Assembly (NCBI GenBank): GCA_035716005.1
Contig: DASTKG010000086.1
Coordinates: 1 to 19,486 of the forward strand
Length of the DNA: 19,486 nt
Direction of reading: 5' to 3'
Source: SZUA-252 sp035716005
GTDB lineage: Bacteria > Eisenbacteria > RBG-16-71-46 > SZUA-252
Shown here: one piece after another, positions 1 through 6,506 of the stretch
Layout of the letters: each line of letters begins with the position of its first letter
How positions within the stretch are numbered: position 1 is the stretch's first letter
Translations under genes and position numbers: made by a program
The notes under the pieces: model-generated
Database searches by the model: none
What the model saw: the letters and a program-made list of their open reading frames with translations, nothing else
Told to the model about the DNA's origin: nothing

Positions 1-393
1 GCCCCACGCGTGGAACTGCTCCTTCATCCGCACGATGTTCCGCTTCGTCCAGACGGAGGGATGGATCTGATTCGCGATGGCGGCGTTCTCGGCGGGCAGG
101 CCGAAGGCGTCCCAGCCCATCGGCGAGAGGACCGTGAATCCTTGCATCCGCTTCAGCCGGGCCACGGCGTCGCCGAGAATGTAGTTCCGCCCGTGCCCGA
201 CGTGGAGGTCGCCCGACGGATACGGGAACATGTTGAGGCAGTAGAAGCGCTTCTCCGCCGCCATCGGGTCCGCCACCTCGAAGACCCGCTCGTCGCTCCA
301 GCGCTTCTGCGCGCGGACCTCGAGGTCGCGGAACGGATAGGCGGCGCGCGCTCCCTCTTCGGCGGCCCCGGGAGGGGCGCTTCCGGCGCTCAT
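1..393 (-). CDS. leuS: Leucyl-tRNA synthetase, N-terminal part (cut by window edge)
   Basis: Charges tRNA-Leu with leucine in the cytoplasm (class I aminoacyl-tRNA synthetase). Only the first 131 residues are in the window; the reading frame runs off the left edge. Visible landmarks are 'FPYPSGDLHVGHGRNY' (residues 56-71), which contains the HIGH-type ATP-binding motif as HVGH (64-67), and 'GWDAFGLPAENAA' (93-105), which is typical of LeuS. The ATG at 393-391 lies 4 bases after the holA stop and is preceded by AGGTGA 6 nt upstream, inside the end of holA, so it is the last visible gene of the kinase-regulator-lptE-holA-leuS operon. The first 20 residues are Ala/Gly/Pro-rich and not conserved in the family. 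Identity is very secure. Confidence 0.97.
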   Translation of the reverse strand, partial: MSAGSAPPGAAEEGARAAYPFRDLEVRAQKRWSDERVFEVADPMAAEKRFYCLNMFPYPSGDLHVGHGRNYILGDAVARLKRMQGFTVLSPMGWDAFGLPAENAAIANQIHPSVWTKRNIVRMKEQFHAWG

Positions 394-397
394 GGCA

Positions 398-1375
398 TCA
401 CCTGTTTCGGACACTCGTCCCTCCGAAGGCTCCCTGGAGAGCGAACTCCAGGACGTCGATCACTTCCTCGTCTCGAATCTCGCCTCGCTTCATCCCTCGA
501 TCGGCGCGGTAGACCGCGTCGAGAGCGGCTCGGGCCGCGGCCGGCCGAAGCGGCGGAGCGGCCGAAGCGCTCCTCGAACGGTAGCCGTACGCCTGCGGCT
601 CGAGCGCCGCGAGCGCGATGGAGGCGACCGCCCAGAGCGCGCTCCCCGCTCCGGCGCCCTCGGCGGCGAGCGCGGCGGCTTCCCGGCGCGCGGCGGCGGC
701 GTCCCGGCGCAGAACCGCCGCGGCCCAGCGGTCGGCGGAGGCGGCGGCGCGGCCGATCGCGAGCACGTCGACGGCGGTGGCGGGAAGCCGCCCCTCGGCG
801 TCGGCGTGAAGGCGAAGCTTTCCGATCTCCTCGCGAAGCGCGAGGAGCGAATGCGAGCGCGCCGCGATCGCCTCGGCGAGCCCGGGCGGAAGCCGGAGCC
901 CCTCGGCGCGAGCGAGGCGCTCGACCTCGCGGCGAGCGTCGCCCGGCCGCTCGTCGCACGCGACGACGCCGACCTTGGCCGCGAGCGAAGCCAGGAATTT
1001 CAGTTCGGCCGGCTCGCGCGAGGAGGTCAGGAGAATCGAAAGTCCCTCGACGGGCGCGCCGGCCCACGCGAGGAGGCGCTCCTCGCACGCCTTCTCGATC
1101 TTCCCCCCCTCGCGGATCCAGATGCGGCGCGAGGCGGCGAAGAGCGAGAGCGACTCGAGCGCCTGGGCGAGGCCCTCCGCGTCGAGTTCGTCCCCCTCGA
1201 GGCGGAGGAAATCGGCCTGGGCGGCCGCGGCGCCCTCCCGGAACGCGCGCACGATCTCGTCGCGCCAGTAGTCGCTGGGGCCGGCCGCGAGAACGAAGGG
1301 CGGCGCGGCCGCTCCCTCCTCGCGAAGCGCGCGAGCGAACGCCTCGGGCGTCTCCGCGGCTCGCCCGCTCACCAT
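398..1375 (-). CDS. holA: DNA polymerase III delta subunit
   Basis: Delta is the clamp-loader subunit that opens the beta sliding clamp; it is cytoplasmic and essential. The 325-residue length fits the family. The N-terminal pattern 'PPFVLAAGPSDYWRDEIVRAF' (split here as PPFVLAAG and DYWRDEIVRAF, residues 25-46) corresponds to the family's 'YLLxGxDxyLxxExxxxi' start. Next comes 'ESLSLFAASRRIWIREG' (about 73-89), matching 'PLFSxRRLVxV', and 'LLALREEIGKLRLHA' near 178-192, matching 'D.xxLxxELEKLxLY'. There is no Walker A motif, as expected for delta. The ATG overlaps the lptE stop in ATGGTGA, a 7-base overlap implying translational coupling. leuS follows after 4 bases. The leuS/lptE/holA association is also seen in enterobacteria, which supports the call. 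Confidence 0.93.
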   Translation of the reverse strand: MVSGRAAETPEAFARALREEGAAAPPFVLAAGPSDYWRDEIVRAFREGAAAAQADFLRLEGDELDAEGLAQALESLSLFAASRRIWIREGGKIEKACEERLLAWAGAPVEGLSILLTSSREPAELKFLASLAAKVGVVACDERPGDARREVERLARAEGLRLPPGLAEAIAARSHSLLALREEIGKLRLHADAEGRLPATAVDVLAIGRAAASADRWAAAVLRRDAAAARREAAALAAEGAGAGSALWAVASIALAALEPQAYGYRSRSASAAPPLRPAAARAALDAVYRADRGMKRGEIRDEEVIDVLEFALQGAFGGTSVRNR

Positions 1376-1878
1376 CCCTGCACCGTTCGGCTCACGATCT
1401 GTTCGGCCAATTTCTGAACCACGGCGGCCCTTCCGTCGCTCTCGGTCAGCGCCGGCGTATCGCCGACGGCGACGACATTGTACGTCGTCCGGACGGAGAG
1501 CTGGTCCTCCTTCCAGATGACGCGGTTCTTCACCTGATCCCGGAAGGAGACCTGGACGACGAGAAGGATCTCGTACTGGGTGGCCCGCTCCTCGGTCGTG
1601 AAGCCGTAGACCTGATTCCGGTAGAGGAGCACGGTGCCCCGGAGCACGGCGTCGGCGTCCCGCTCGCGGCCGATCCGAAGCCGGCGGTCGGCGATGAAGG
1701 CGTTCGTGATCGCTTCGGTGACGTCGTCCGCGAGGCGGAACTCGACCGTGTTGTTCCCGAAGACCGGGATGGCGAGCGTCTTCAGATGCGAGGGGAGAAC
1801 CCCGGTGGCGGTGTACGCGCAGCCGGAGCCGACGATCGCCGCCGCGGCGATCGCCGCGGCGAGGGATCTACCCCACAT
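1369..1878 (-). CDS. lptE: LPS-assembly lipoprotein LptE
   Basis: LptE is the outer-membrane lipoprotein that plugs LptD and helps insert lipopolysaccharide in the outer leaflet. The 169-residue product starts with a short charged region, an Ala-rich hydrophobic stretch and a lipobox-like end 'IVGSGC', giving Cys20 as the predicted lipidated residue. It continues with 'LPSHLKTLAIPVFGNNT' (29-45), the family hallmark, and a later beta-rich segment 'YEILLVVQVSFRD' (about 102-114). Its start overlaps the response-regulator stop by 11 bases and its stop overlaps the holA start by 7, so it is in the middle of the operon. It indicates a diderm with LPS or an LPS-like lipid. The Shine-Dalgarno is weak, in line with coupling. 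Confidence 0.93.
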   Translation of the reverse strand: MWGRSLAAAIAAAAIVGSGCAYTATGVLPSHLKTLAIPVFGNNTVEFRLADDVTEAITNAFIADRRLRIGRERDADAVLRGTVLLYRNQVYGFTTEERATQYEILLVVQVSFRDQVKNRVIWKEDQLSVRTTYNVVAVGDTPALTESDGRAAVVQKLAEQIVSRTVQGW

Positions 1879-3304
1879 CGCTCGTCGACGTATCGTGGAA
1901 TCCGTAGAGTTTCATCCGGTAGCGGAGTTTATCACGCTTCATCTGAAGAATCTGCGCCGCTCGGCTCTGGTTGCCGCGCGTCCAGTCGAAGGCCCGCTGG
2001 ATGACTTCCTTCTCCACGGCGCCGAGGGAGCCCTCGAGGTCGATGCCCTGGTCGGGGAACTGCCCCGACTCGAGGACGCCCTCGAGCGCCTGGAGGGGCG
2101 ATCCCCCCTTCCCCGTCAGCGGGACCGTCGCGATCGCCGCGTTCAGGTGTTGGGCCTGGAGCGACGTCGCCTGGTTGAGGAGGACGATCCGCTCGAAGAG
2201 GTTTCGAAGCTCGCGGATGTTTCCCGGCCAGGGGTAATTCAGGAGGATGCGCTCCGCCTCCGGGTCGATGGAGGCGAACGATTTTCCGAACGCCCGGTTG
2301 AACTGGTCGAGGAAATGGCGCGCCAGGGGGAGGATGTCCTCGCGGCGCTCCCGCAGCGGAGGGACGCGGATCGGCACCACCTTGAGCCGGTAGAAGAGAT
2401 CCTCGCGGAACGCCCCTTCCCGCACCATCGACTCGAGATTCTGATTCGTGGCGGAGATGACGCGAACGCTCACGGTGATGTCCTTCGTCCCGCCGACGCG
2501 CTTGAACGTCATGCGCTCGAGGACGCGGAGGAGCTTCACCTGGATCTGAAGGCTCATCTCCCCGACCTCGTCGAGGAAGAGCGTTCCGCCGGTGGCCAGC
2601 TCGAGGAGCCCCTGCTTCTGCTGCCGCGCGTCGGTGAAGGCGCCCTTCTCGTGCCCGAAGAGCTCCGATTCCAGGAGCTCGCGCGGAATGGCCGCGCAGT
2701 TCAGCTCCAGGAGCGGCTTGTCGTTCCGCACCGAGAGATCGTGGATGAGGTGGGCGATCAGCTCCTTCCCCGATCCGCTCTCCCCCTCGATGAGAACGCT
2801 CGTCGACTCGCTCTTCGCGACCTGTTCCACCATCTCGAAGACGCGCTTCATGGCCGGGCTCTCGCCCCGGATGAAGTCGCTCCGCACCCGCGCGCTCTTC
2901 TGCTGGCGATGGTGCTGCACTTCGCGGCCGAGCCGCTGCGACGCCAGCTCGCGCTCGAGGACGAGGAGCAGCTCCTCGCGGATCGGCTTTCCCTTCGTCA
3001 GATAGTCGCGGGCGCCGAGGCGCATGGCGCGGACGGCGGTCTCGTGGTCGGGCTCGCCGGTCAGCATGACGACGATCTGATCGGGCCACTGGGACTTGAT
3101 CGTCTGGAGCACGTCGACGCCGTTCTTGTCGGGGAGGCGGATGTCGAGGAGGACCAGGTCGACGGCCTCCCGCTCCAGGACTCGCAGTCCGGCGCCGCCC
3201 GATTCGGCGGTGAGGACCTGATAGCCCTCCGCCTCCAGATCGCGCGGGAGGAAATAGCGGATCGTGTCGTCGTCGTCGATCAGGAGGATCGATGCTTTCG
3301 GCAT
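1868..3304 (-). CDS. Sigma54-dependent response regulator, NtrC family
   Basis: A 478-residue transcription activator for sigma54 RNA polymerase. The receiver domain (1-120) has the acidic pocket D10-D13, phospho-acceptor D54 in 'LLDIRLPD', T82 and K104. The AAA+ domain (about 145-375) has Walker A 'GESGSGKE' (174-181), Walker B 'GGTLFLDEVG' (239-248) and 'FREDLFYRL' (299-307) with arginine-finger positions. The sigma54-contact loop is 'GAFTDA' (221-226) instead of the usual GAFTGA. A Fis-type helix-turn-helix lies at about 428-469 ('RGNQSRAAQIL'). It begins 12 bases after the kinase stop, with GAGG 9 nt upstream, so the two form a two-component pair. It is probably the activator of the four -24/-12 promoters seen elsewhere in the window; that link is inference. 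It is not the PrsR type of exosortase-A loci, whose receiver looks different. Confidence 0.97.
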   Translation of the reverse strand: MPKASILLIDDDDTIRYFLPRDLEAEGYQVLTAESGGAGLRVLEREAVDLVLLDIRLPDKNGVDVLQTIKSQWPDQIVVMLTGEPDHETAVRAMRLGARDYLTKGKPIREELLLVLERELASQRLGREVQHHRQQKSARVRSDFIRGESPAMKRVFEMVEQVAKSESTSVLIEGESGSGKELIAHLIHDLSVRNDKPLLELNCAAIPRELLESELFGHEKGAFTDARQQKQGLLELATGGTLFLDEVGEMSLQIQVKLLRVLERMTFKRVGGTKDITVSVRVISATNQNLESMVREGAFREDLFYRLKVVPIRVPPLRERREDILPLARHFLDQFNRAFGKSFASIDPEAERILLNYPWPGNIRELRNLFERIVLLNQATSLQAQHLNAAIATVPLTGKGGSPLQALEGVLESGQFPDQGIDLEGSLGAVEKEVIQRAFDWTRGNQSRAAQILQMKRDKLRYRMKLYGFHDTSTSDVG

Positions 3305-3316
3305 GCTCGTGGCCTC

Positions 3317-5170
3317 TTATTCCTGAACGCCCGGGAGCGCGACGCGGAAGCGCGTTCCCCGGCCCGGCTCGCTTTCCACTTCGATGGTCCCCCCATGGCG
3401 CTGAACGATCCCGTGCGCCACGAAGAGACCGAGGCCGGTTCCTTTCGCTTTCGTCGTGAAGAAAGGCTCGAAGATGCGGGCCATCTGATCCGGCTGCATT
3501 CCCGTGCCCGTGTCCTCCACGGTCACCACGACCTCCGGCTGCGCCGTGCGGCGCACCGAGCGGATCGTGACGCGGCCACCCGCCGGCGTGGCGTGGATGG
3601 CGTTCTCGACCAGGTTCAGGAAGATCTGCTGCACCTGGTCCCCGTCGACCATGGCTTCGGGCCATAGATCGGCATCCTCGAGCACGATCCTGACCCCGGA
3701 AGAGTCGGCCAGCGGGGCGAGGTTTCGGACGACCCGGTTCAGGATTTCGGCCACCCGGGTCCGGGCCAGGACGAGATCCCGGGGCCGGGCGGCCGTGAAG
3801 AGGTCCTGGATGATGGTGTTGAGCCGCACGACCTCCCTCAGGATGAAGGCGACGCTCTCGTGCCGCTCGTCCCCCTCCGGGAACCCCCGGCTCAGGTACT
3901 GGACACCGGTCGCGATGCCGGTGAGGGGGTTCCGCAGCTCGTGGGCGACGCTCGAGGCGAACCGGCCCACCGCGGCGAGACGGTCGAGCTGGCGGATCCG
4001 TTCCTCCATCCCCCGGAGGCTCGAGAGGTCGACGAGTGTTCCGACCGCGCCCCGGACTCTCCCCTCCCCGTCTCGGAGCGGCGAGGTCCGCACCTCCACC
4101 GGGACGGAGCTGCCGTCGGGACGAACGACGTCGTGCTCGGTCCGATCGGTTGCCACGCCCTGCTCCAGGCTGCGCACGAGCGACTGGTGCCAGCTCCGAT
4201 CGGGCAGGAGCCTGGCGAGCGGGGTCGCGTGGACCTGCTCCTTCGTGAGGCCGACGATCGACTCGGCCATGCGATTCCACGTGAGAACCCGTCCCCGATC
4301 GTCGATGGCGACGATTCCGAGCGGAAGCTCCTCGATGACGCCGTCGCGGAACCGAGCCTCGAGGTCGAGCGCTTCGCGAAGCGCGAGGCTGACCAGGATC
4401 GGGCCGAGCGAAGGCGCGACCGATTCCAGATTCCCCCGATGTTCCGGCGGCTTCCGGCCCTCGATCCCCACGAGGCCCACGACGCGACCGAACTGGCAGC
4501 GCCCGCAGACGCGGTTGCCCCCCGCCATCTCCTGGAGGGGGGCGCGGGAGAGCGCGCAGAGGGACCCGCCCGACATCGAGCCTGGGCAGACCGGAATCTC
4601 CCCGGTGAAGCGGTCGTAGGGGATCTCGCCGCGGATCGGGACCGCGTACCAGGGGCCTCCCTTTCGCGATCCCGTCGGGCCCGACCAGAGCGACGGCTCC
4701 CCTTCTCCCATGGCGACCCAGTGAAGCCAATCGGGGTGGAGCCACTGGAGGCGGACCCGCTCGGGTTCGACGTCGCGGATGGAGGGATCGCCGGAGCGGA
4801 AGAGCGTGAAGGCGGGCGGCTGACCGTCGACGACGCCGAGCCAGAGCCCCGGCTCGTCGAGCGCTCGTGAGAGATAGTTGACGAGGAGTCCGTAGCCCTT
4901 CCCCGGCTCCTCGCCGAGCGCCGTGAAGGCGACGAGTTCCGCGAGCCCCTCGAGCTGGACTCGCGTCGCGAGTTCGCGGCGGAAATTGCCTTCGAGATCC
5001 TGGAGGAGGTATTGGACGAGGAATTCGAGCGACGCGGCCTCGGGCCCGTCGGGGGCTCCCGGGGCGTCGGGCGGCAGCGGAGGCAGGCCGCAAAGCGAGC
5101 GGATTTCCTCGGCGCGACGCCACAGCCGCTCGACTGTGCCTCGCTGCGTGCTCCTTGCGGGTGGTCTCAA
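3317..5170 (-). CDS. Soluble GAF-PAS sensor histidine kinase
   Basis: A 617-residue kinase, probably phosphorylating the regulator that starts 12 bases downstream. There is no signal peptide or membrane segment, so it should sense a cytoplasmic cue. The N-terminal GAF-like region (about 60-265) holds four cysteines, C195, C205, C222 and C225 (CxxC at the end), a possible metal or Fe-S site. A PAS domain follows (about 275-385: 'LPLGIVAIDDRGRVLTWNRM'). The dimerisation helix has the phospho-acceptor H410 in 'AHELRNPLTG'. The ATPase domain has an N-box around N523 ('NLVENAIHATP'), 'EDTGTGM' (552-558), 'FEPFFTTK' (567-574) and 'GTGLGL' (577-582). The start is TTG at 5170, the first possible start after an in-frame TAG. 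It has no clear Shine-Dalgarno, so the exact N terminus is uncertain. Confidence 0.95.
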   Translation of the reverse strand: MRPPARSTQRGTVERLWRRAEEIRSLCGLPPLPPDAPGAPDGPEAASLEFLVQYLLQDLEGNFRRELATRVQLEGLAELVAFTALGEEPGKGYGLLVNYLSRALDEPGLWLGVVDGQPPAFTLFRSGDPSIRDVEPERVRLQWLHPDWLHWVAMGEGEPSLWSGPTGSRKGGPWYAVPIRGEIPYDRFTGEIPVCPGSMSGGSLCALSRAPLQEMAGGNRVCGRCQFGRVVGLVGIEGRKPPEHRGNLESVAPSLGPILVSLALREALDLEARFRDGVIEELPLGIVAIDDRGRVLTWNRMAESIVGLTKEQVHATPLARLLPDRSWHQSLVRSLEQGVATDRTEHDVVRPDGSSVPVEVRTSPLRDGEGRVRGAVGTLVDLSSLRGMEERIRQLDRLAAVGRFASSVAHELRNPLTGIATGVQYLSRGFPEGDERHESVAFILREVVRLNTIIQDLFTAARPRDLVLARTRVAEILNRVVRNLAPLADSSGVRIVLEDADLWPEAMVDGDQVQQIFLNLVENAIHATPAGGRVTIRSVRRTAQPEVVVTVEDTGTGMQPDQMARIFEPFFTTKAKGTGLGLFVAHGIVQRHGGTIEVESEPGRGTRFRVALPGVQE

Positions 5171-5230
5171 GTTGGTGGAATCGCGAGGGCGACGCTCGTT
5201 CCGTGAGCGCTGCCGCGCGTCTCGTGGCGC

Positions 5231-5259
5231 ACGCTAACAGCGCCCGAGGGAGGGGTCAA
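5231..5259 (-). promoter_or_regulatory. Sigma70-type promoter for the kinase-regulator-lptE-holA-leuS operon
   Basis: On the minus strand TTGACC (5259-5254), a 17-base spacer and TAGCGT (5236-5231). The start of transcription would be near 5224, giving a leader of about 54 nt to the TTG start of the kinase. The -35 is good and the -10 is weak. Confidence 0.5.
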
Positions 5260-5279
5260 GGAAAAGGCCCCGAACGACG

Positions 5280-5301
5280 AAGGCCGGCGCGTGGCCGGCC
5301 C
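5280..5301 (-). terminator. Hairpin terminator of the sugar transferase gene
   Basis: Read on the minus strand, a 9-bp stem (AGGGCCGGC / GCCGGCCTT) with a 4-base loop, about 30 nt past the sugar transferase stop. No T-run follows directly; CCTTTTCC comes about 15 nt later. It also separates this gene from the downstream operon promoter. Confidence 0.55.
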
Positions 5302-5331
5302 TCGATGCGTTCGCCGATGATCGGACGAATA

Positions 5332-6150
5332 TCAGTGCGCGCCGTCGCCCCGGGCCATCACCTTCACCGTGGCGGCCATGATCTTGAGATCGAGGAGGAG
5401 CCGGCGGTGGCGCACGTAGTAGAGATCGTATTCGAGCTTCCGGTTCACCGTCTCGATGGAGGTGTCGTACTGCCACTTCACCTGCGCGAGTCCGGTGATG
5501 CCCGGGAGCGTGTTGCATCGCTGCGGATAGTCGGGCAGCGTCTGGGCGAGCTCGAGGACGAACGTGGGGCGCTCCGGCCGCGGTCCGACCAGACTCATGT
5601 CGCCGAGCAGGACGTTCCAGAGCTGCGGCGTCTCGTCGAGGCGGGTCTTACGAAGGATGTGGCCGACGCGCGTGATCCGGGAGTCGCTCTTCGCGGCCCA
5701 TACGGGACCGGTGTTCCGCTCCGCGTCCGTGACCATGCTGCGGAACTTGTAGATCTTGAACGGACGTCCGTAGCAGTTGCGGTTCCGTCGCTCGGAGTTC
5801 GTGAACGCGACGGCACTGGTCGCACCGTTGCCGTTGCCGTTGCCGTTGGAATGACCGTTCGCGTGACCGTTTCCGGCGACGTTCGAATGCCCGTTCCCGT
5901 TCCCGATCGCGGGCGCGCCGTTCCCGTCGAGGCGGCGCCGGCGATTGAGGCCGACGCGTTCCTGTGAGTAGAGGATCGGTCCGCGGCTGTCGAGTTTGAT
6001 GGCGAGCGCGATGAGCCCGAAGACAGGTAGCAGGAGGATGAGCCCAAGCGAGGCGAGCACGACGTCGATGCCACGCTTGATGGCGGCGTCGCGCCGCTCG
6101 CCGGCGGGCACTGTCGTCTTGGGGCCGAGATATTCCGATGGGAGGATCAT
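5332..6150 (-). CDS. Polyprenyl-phosphate sugar-1-phosphate transferase (bacterial sugar transferase family)
   Basis: Membrane enzyme of the WcaJ/PssY family that moves a sugar-1-phosphate from a UDP-sugar to undecaprenyl phosphate, the first step of exopolysaccharide or O-antigen assembly. The 272 residues contain a single N-terminal membrane helix (about 26-52), 'ILYSQERVGL' (59-68), 'GRPFKIYKFRSM' (128-139), and the catalytic Asp-Glu pair D172-E173 in 'TRLDETPQLWNVLLGDM', followed by 'SLVGPRPERP' and 'PGITGLAQV'. It is the short form without the extra N-terminal helices and nucleotide-binding domain of long WcaJ proteins. Between the 'RVGL' and 'GRPF' motifs, which are normally only a few residues apart, there is an insert of about 57 residues (71-127) rich in Gly, Asn and His. 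Substrate sugar unknown. It stands alone between its own promoter and terminator. Confidence 0.93.
   Translation of the reverse strand: MILPSEYLGPKTTVPAGERRDAAIKRGIDVVLASLGLILLLPVFGLIALAIKLDSRGPILYSQERVGLNRRRRLDGNGAPAIGNGNGHSNVAGNGHANGHSNGNGNGNGATSAVAFTNSERRNRNCYGRPFKIYKFRSMVTDAERNTGPVWAAKSDSRITRVGHILRKTRLDETPQLWNVLLGDMSLVGPRPERPTFVLELAQTLPDYPQRCNTLPGITGLAQVKWQYDTSIETVNRKLEYDLYYVRHRRLLLDLKIMAATVKVMARGDGAH
5816..5905 (-). repeat. Low-complexity Gly-Asn coding repeat inside the sugar transferase
   Basis: The + strand shows a run of four CCGTTG hexamers near 5825-5848 and looser variants up to about 5905. On the coding strand this gives alternating Asn-Gly with scattered His, Ser and Ala (residues about 83-109). 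Each unit is two codons, so gain or loss of units would keep the frame. Confidence 0.75.
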
Positions 6151-6352
6151 GAGGCTGCCCCGTCGTTAGACCCAAGGTGTACGCCGGGCGGAACATTCCA
6201 GGCGCGTCGGGATCCGCGGCGGGATCAACGCGTGGCGCCATGAAGGCGACGGCGTCCATGGGCACCGGCTCCATGGACGGCCGAGGTGGGCTTGGCAGCG
6301 GCGCGGGCGGACGTGTACGACGTCGCCCGATCGTGCCCCCCACGTGAAAGCT

Positions 6353-6381
6353 ATTATACGCTCGAAGCGGCCGCCCCGCAA
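6353..6381 (-). promoter_or_regulatory. Sigma70 promoter of the sugar transferase
   Basis: Minus strand TTGCGG (6381-6376), a 17-base spacer and a perfect TATAAT (6358-6353). Transcription would start near 6346, leaving a leader of about 195 nt before the ATG at 6150. Confidence 0.6.
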
Positions 6382-6436
6382 GGGGTAGGCCTAAGCTCAA
6401 TGGCTCAATGGCGTTACGGCCTGCCAGGGACGCGCG

Positions 6437-6470
6437 AAAAGGGGCGGGCCGACGCGACGCCGACCCGCCC
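6437..6470 (-). terminator. Rho-independent terminator of the PorV-like/SPOR gene
   Basis: Minus strand: a 12-bp stem GGGCGGGTCGGC / GTCGGCCCGCCC with two G-T wobbles and a 5-base loop, followed by CTTTT, about 37 nt past the stop codon. Confidence 0.8.
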
Positions 6471-6506
6471 TTCCCTGTGACTTTCGAGTCCCGCCGTCGG
6501 ATTCGT

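Larger units (their letters stand above)
6151..6506. other. Intergenic region between barrel gene and sugar transferase
   Basis: A 356-base stretch without a convincing gene. It holds the barrel gene's terminator (6437-6470), a sigma70 promoter (6353-6381) and a long GC-rich leader for the sugar transferase. The leader includes a hairpin-like pair GGGCGACGT / ACGTCCGCCC with one bulge. No known riboswitch motif was recognised in it. Confidence 0.6.

Noticed and set aside
10..3667. Long + strand open frames opposite leuS, holA, lptE and the regulator
   Set aside because: Arg/Pro/Ala-rich translations without motifs or ribosome sites, lying over strongly conserved minus-strand genes. They are a by-product of high GC.
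1932..5123. A 1063-residue minus-strand open frame across the kinase and regulator
   Set aside because: It is the wrong frame of both genes; its translation is low-complexity Arg/Gly/Pro, while the other frame gives clear kinase and AAA+ motifs.
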